A DNA stretch of 8,408 nucleotides from an uncultured Clostridia bacterium (lineage in GTDB: Bacteria > Bacillota > Clostridia > Christensenellales > DUVY01), in assembly GCA_937895465.1 (NCBI GenBank), contig CALAYY010000094.1:1-8408 (forward strand), read 5' to 3'. Under the pieces are notes generated by a model. It did no database searches. It was not told the origin of the DNA and was given only the letters and a program-made list of their open reading frames with translations. Both the position numbers and the translations under genes were made by a program. Positions 6,609-8,408 of the stretch are shown piece by piece. Each line of letters begins with the position of its first letter. Positions within the stretch are counted from its first letter, which is position 1.

Positions 6609-7406
6609 TTTAACTATTTGCTTCAGCATGATGCCTGCTTTATCTAAAATATTTCCTACTGTCTTATTGACATCACCTGAGGTTATTATATCTTTTGAAA
6701 TGCCTGCCGCAAAGTTAGCAATAAATGATAATCCCAAGACTTTCATATTGCAATGGCGGGCTGCTATTGTTTCTATTGCCGTACTCATGCCCACAGCATC
6801 AGCTCCCCACAGCTTAAACATTTTGATTTCGGCAGGAGTTTCAAATTGTGGACCTGAACATTGCAAATATACGCCTTCTTTGAGCTGTATATTTTGCGAT
6901 AAGGCAGCATTTTTTGCAATTTCTCTAAATTCAGCATCATACATATAAGTCATATCAGGAAAACGAGTCCCAAAGTTTTGATAATTTTCGCCAAGCAAGG
7001 GAGACGGTACATTAAACAAAATATGGTCTCTTATCAGCATAATCTCGCCTGGCAAAAAAGATATTCCACCAGAAGCATTAGTCAGGATAAGATTTTTTAC
7101 ACCAAGCATATGCATAAGCCTTATCGGTATAACTGCTTGCAAAGAAGTATTGCCTTCATAATAATGAACTCGGCCCTGTAATATATAACAAGGCACGCTA
7201 TTAAGATATCCTGCAATAAGTTTTCCCTTATGATCACTTACAGTCGGTATAGGAAAATTAGGTATATCCTTATAATTGATTTCAGCTTTCTTGTCAAAAT
7301 ATTTATCAGCAATGTCATTTAGTCCTGAACCTAGCACTATAGCTGTCTTTGCATCAAAATCAAGCTTTTGTTTTAAAAATTCTAATGATTGTAATAATTT
7401 TTGCAT
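6597..7406 (-). CDS. punA: Purine nucleoside phosphorylase, trimeric (PNP/MTAP) family
   Basis: A 269-residue cytoplasmic enzyme cleaving purine nucleosides with phosphate to base plus ribose-1-phosphate (EC 2.4.2.1). The length is typical of the trimeric class. Phosphate-site elements are GSGL (26-29), GRVHYYEG (78-85, Arg79 and His81; usually GRFH) and TNASGG (109-114). GPQFETPAEI (185-194) supplies Phe188 and Glu189, GADAVGMST (201-209) supplies Met207, and NFAAG (231-235) supplies Asn231. The Glu/Asn pair predicts 6-oxopurine specificity (inosine and guanosine types). Oddly, the His that normally follows 12 residues after that Asn (…LSHEEV) and contacts the 5'-hydroxyl is Ser243 (ITSGDV). 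The start is supported by AGGAAAG (plus 7410-7416) just upstream of the ATG. It is first in an operon with mtaD, from an extended -10 promoter. No purine riboswitch is seen in the leader. The family is certain; the sugar specificity is open. Confidence 0.95.
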   Translation of the reverse strand: MQKLLQSLEFLKQKLDFDAKTAIVLGSGLNDIADKYFDKKAEINYKDIPNFPIPTVSDHKGKLIAGYLNSVPCYILQGRVHYYEGNTSLQAVIPIRLMHMLGVKNLILTNASGGISFLPGEIMLIRDHILFNVPSPLLGENYQNFGTRFPDMTYMYDAEFREIAKNAALSQNIQLKEGVYLQCSGPQFETPAEIKMFKLWGADAVGMSTAIETIAARHCNMKVLGLSFIANFAAGISKDIITSGDVNKTVGNILDKAGIMLKQIVKAIG

Positions 7407-7453
7407 ATTCTTTCCTTTTTATGGCAATCACATTGTTATTAAAATGCATAATT

Positions 7454-7463
7454 ATTATAGCAT
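7454..7463 (-). promoter_or_regulatory. Extended -10 promoter of the punA-mtaD operon
   Basis: The minus strand reads ATGCTATAAT (plus 7454-7463): a perfect TATAAT preceded by TG with one base between. The -35 position at 17 bases (TATGTA, 7477-7482) is poor, as is common with extended -10 promoters. The leader to the ATG at 7406 is about 40 bases and shows no conserved riboswitch core. Confidence 0.6.
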
Positions 7464-7516
7464 ATATACCTTTTCTTACATATTAATTACAACTTTAAAT
7501 TATATAAAAGAAGTAA

Positions 7517-7545
7517 TTGACAATAAAAGATTTTAATTATAAACT
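7517..7545 (+). promoter_or_regulatory. Promoter of the YwaF-family gene
   Basis: A perfect -35 TTGACA (7517-7522) is followed at 17 bases by TAAACT (7540-7545); TATAAA at 7538-7543 is an alternative -10 with 15-base spacing. The leader to the ATG at 7565 is very short and contains AAAGGAG (7552-7558), 6 bases from the start codon. It is divergent from the punA promoter. Confidence 0.6.
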
Positions 7546-7564
7546 ATTATAAAAGGAGTTACTG

Positions 7565-8350
7565 ATGCTTAATTTATTATTATCTATAAATTTTAATGAA
7601 ATTGGATATTTTTCTTTTCAGCATCTGACTGCACTTTTCATTTTATTTGTTTTAATTGCTGTTATGCTAAATATAACTAATAGATTTTTTCCGCATTCTA
7701 CTGTGCTGCAATTAAAGATTCTTTGTATCCTGTCGTGGATTGCGGAAGTTGCTAAGATTTTGGTTACTTATTTTATAGGAGATCTTAGATGGAAAACTGG
7801 ATTGCCTTTATATTTTTGCAGTTTGTTTTCATACTCCTCAGCTTTGGCAGTATTTACAAAAAAACCAACCTTAAAGTTAATAGGTAATGCCAGTTTGGTA
7901 AGCGGTGTAATTGCTGGATTTTTTGGTATATTATTTCCTCCCGCACTTAAACAATATCCTGTTTATCACTTTTTGGGTATGCATACCTTGTTGTTTCATG
8001 CAATAATGATTTATAGCGGAATATTGATTTTGTCCACAAAACATTATATACCCAAGTTAAAAGATATTTTACACTCAACCATCTTGTTGCTGTCATTAAC
8101 TGTGGGCGCAATTATAGCTAACAGAATTTTTGATGCCAACTATATGTTTATCAATGCTCCTCTAGCTGGAGCACCCACTTATATCGTTGTCCAGCTTTTT
8201 GGAGAGAATCTGTATTCTGCCGTAGTAATCTTAGGTCAGTTGTTTTTACCTTTTTTGATAATGTTTGGACTATACAAGCTAATTGCAAAAAATATTCAGA
8301 AAAAACACTCTATAGCCGAAGTTCAGACAGAAAATGTTCATGTAGAATAA
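7565..8350 (+). CDS. YwaF/TIGR02206-family integral membrane protein
   Basis: A 261-residue membrane protein with about seven helices (near residues 20-36, 50-70, 81-98, 105-125, 137-156, 167-186 and 217-240). The family is recognised by the pattern LPLYFCSL (80-87), the GxxxxxxFP segment around GFFGILFPP (118-126), the His-containing helix FLGMHTLLFHA (136-146) and DANYMFIN (190-197) before the last helix. These match the Bacillus YwaF group (TIGR02206, related to TMEM164). The bacterial members have no established function. The conserved Cys85, His140 and His145 in or near helices may be functional, since eukaryotic TMEM164 has been proposed to act as an acyltransferase; that transfer of function is speculative. 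The short basic tail (KNIQKKHS) fits a cytoplasmic C-terminus. The start is supported by AAAGGAG 6 bases upstream. It is a single-gene unit with a strong terminator 16 bases past the stop codon, divergent from punA-mtaD; no metabolic link is evident. Confidence 0.85.
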   Translation: MLNLLLSINFNEIGYFSFQHLTALFILFVLIAVMLNITNRFFPHSTVLQLKILCILSWIAEVAKILVTYFIGDLRWKTGLPLYFCSLFSYSSALAVFTKKPTLKLIGNASLVSGVIAGFFGILFPPALKQYPVYHFLGMHTLLFHAIMIYSGILILSTKHYIPKLKDILHSTILLLSLTVGAIIANRIFDANYMFINAPLAGAPTYIVVQLFGENLYSAVVILGQLFLPFLIMFGLYKLIAKNIQKKHSIAEVQTENVHVE

Positions 8351-8365
8351 GCTTAAAAAACTCAG

Positions 8366-8389
8366 CCCCCAGCATAGCTGGGGGTTTTT
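8366..8389 (+). terminator. Intrinsic terminator of the YwaF-family gene
   Basis: CCCCCAGC (8366-8373) pairs with GCTGGGGG (8377-8384) around the 3-base loop ATA and is followed by TTTTT. This is the most GC-rich stem in the window. An A-run upstream (8355-8360) could allow weaker termination on the minus strand. Confidence 0.92.
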
Positions 8390-8397
8390 CTCAATGC

Positions 8398-8408
8398 GGG
8401 CATAGCCC
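8398..8408. other. Possible second hairpin cut by the window edge
   Basis: GGGC-ATA-GCCC is a 4-bp stem with the same ATA loop and the same GCATAGC core as the terminator just upstream. The window ends at its last base, so its full length and any U-run cannot be seen. Confidence 0.35.

Noticed and set aside
7484..7518. AATTAC…GTAATT inverted pair as an operator between the divergent punA and YwaF-family promoters
   Set aside because: Six AT-rich bases separated by more than 20 bases are expected by chance in this AT-rich gap.
7407..7564. Possible purine riboswitch in the leader of punA
   Set aside because: No conserved purine aptamer core or paired P1-P3 pattern is visible, and the leader after the predicted -10 is only about 40 bases.
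1..8408. Defence system, mobile element or CRISPR array
   Set aside because: No transposase, integrase, nuclease, toxin-antitoxin pair or spaced repeat array is present, and all eight genes are intact with similar base composition.

Overview
The window is AT-rich, intrinsic terminators with U-runs follow the transcription units, AGGAG-type Shine-Dalgarno sites precede most genes, and promoters look sigma-A-like. A Gram-positive-style lipoprotein and a YwaF/TIGR02206-type membrane protein are present. Together these suggest a low-GC Firmicute, most likely a clostridial lineage. The species cannot be named from this sequence. There are eight protein genes, no RNA gene, no mobile element and no CRISPR array. 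No intergenic stretch exceeds about 160 bases.

Layout from left to right. A bidirectional terminator (21-45) ends a minus-strand gene for an unrecognised charged 236-residue soluble protein (68-778), which has its own extended -10 promoter. Next comes a minus-strand pair: a RimJ/RimL-type GNAT acetyltransferase (2404-2976) followed 26 bases later by guaB, IMP dehydrogenase (914-2377). The pair starts from a near-consensus promoter (3004-3032) and ends at a strong hairpin (888-908). Divergent from it is a plus-strand gene for a secreted lipoprotein with a PepSY-like tail (3103-3804). That gene converges on a CNNM/CorC-family transporter (3889-5208, minus), and the two share a terminator that overlaps the corC stop codon. 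Then a minus-strand operon encodes a trimeric-type purine nucleoside phosphorylase (6597-7406) and an MtaD-type amidohydrolase (5301-6581), closed by a terminator at 5261-5285. Divergent from this operon, a seven-helix YwaF-family membrane protein (7565-8350) ends at a GC-rich terminator.

The unifying theme is purine metabolism. GuaB commits IMP to guanine nucleotides. The MtaD-type deaminase and the phosphorylase together can take adenosine-type nucleosides (adenosine, 5'-methylthioadenosine, 5'-deoxyadenosine, SAH) to inosine forms and then to hypoxanthine plus sugar phosphate. The phosphorylase lacks the conserved histidine that normally contacts the nucleoside 5'-hydroxyl (Ser243 instead), which hints that the operon serves 5'-modified nucleosides derived from SAM. 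The punA-mtaD junction carries a perfect 13-bp tandem duplication that duplicates the end of punA and its embedded ribosome-binding site. Apart from these points the region looks like ordinary chromosomal core and near-core genes; I see no clear novel multi-gene system.
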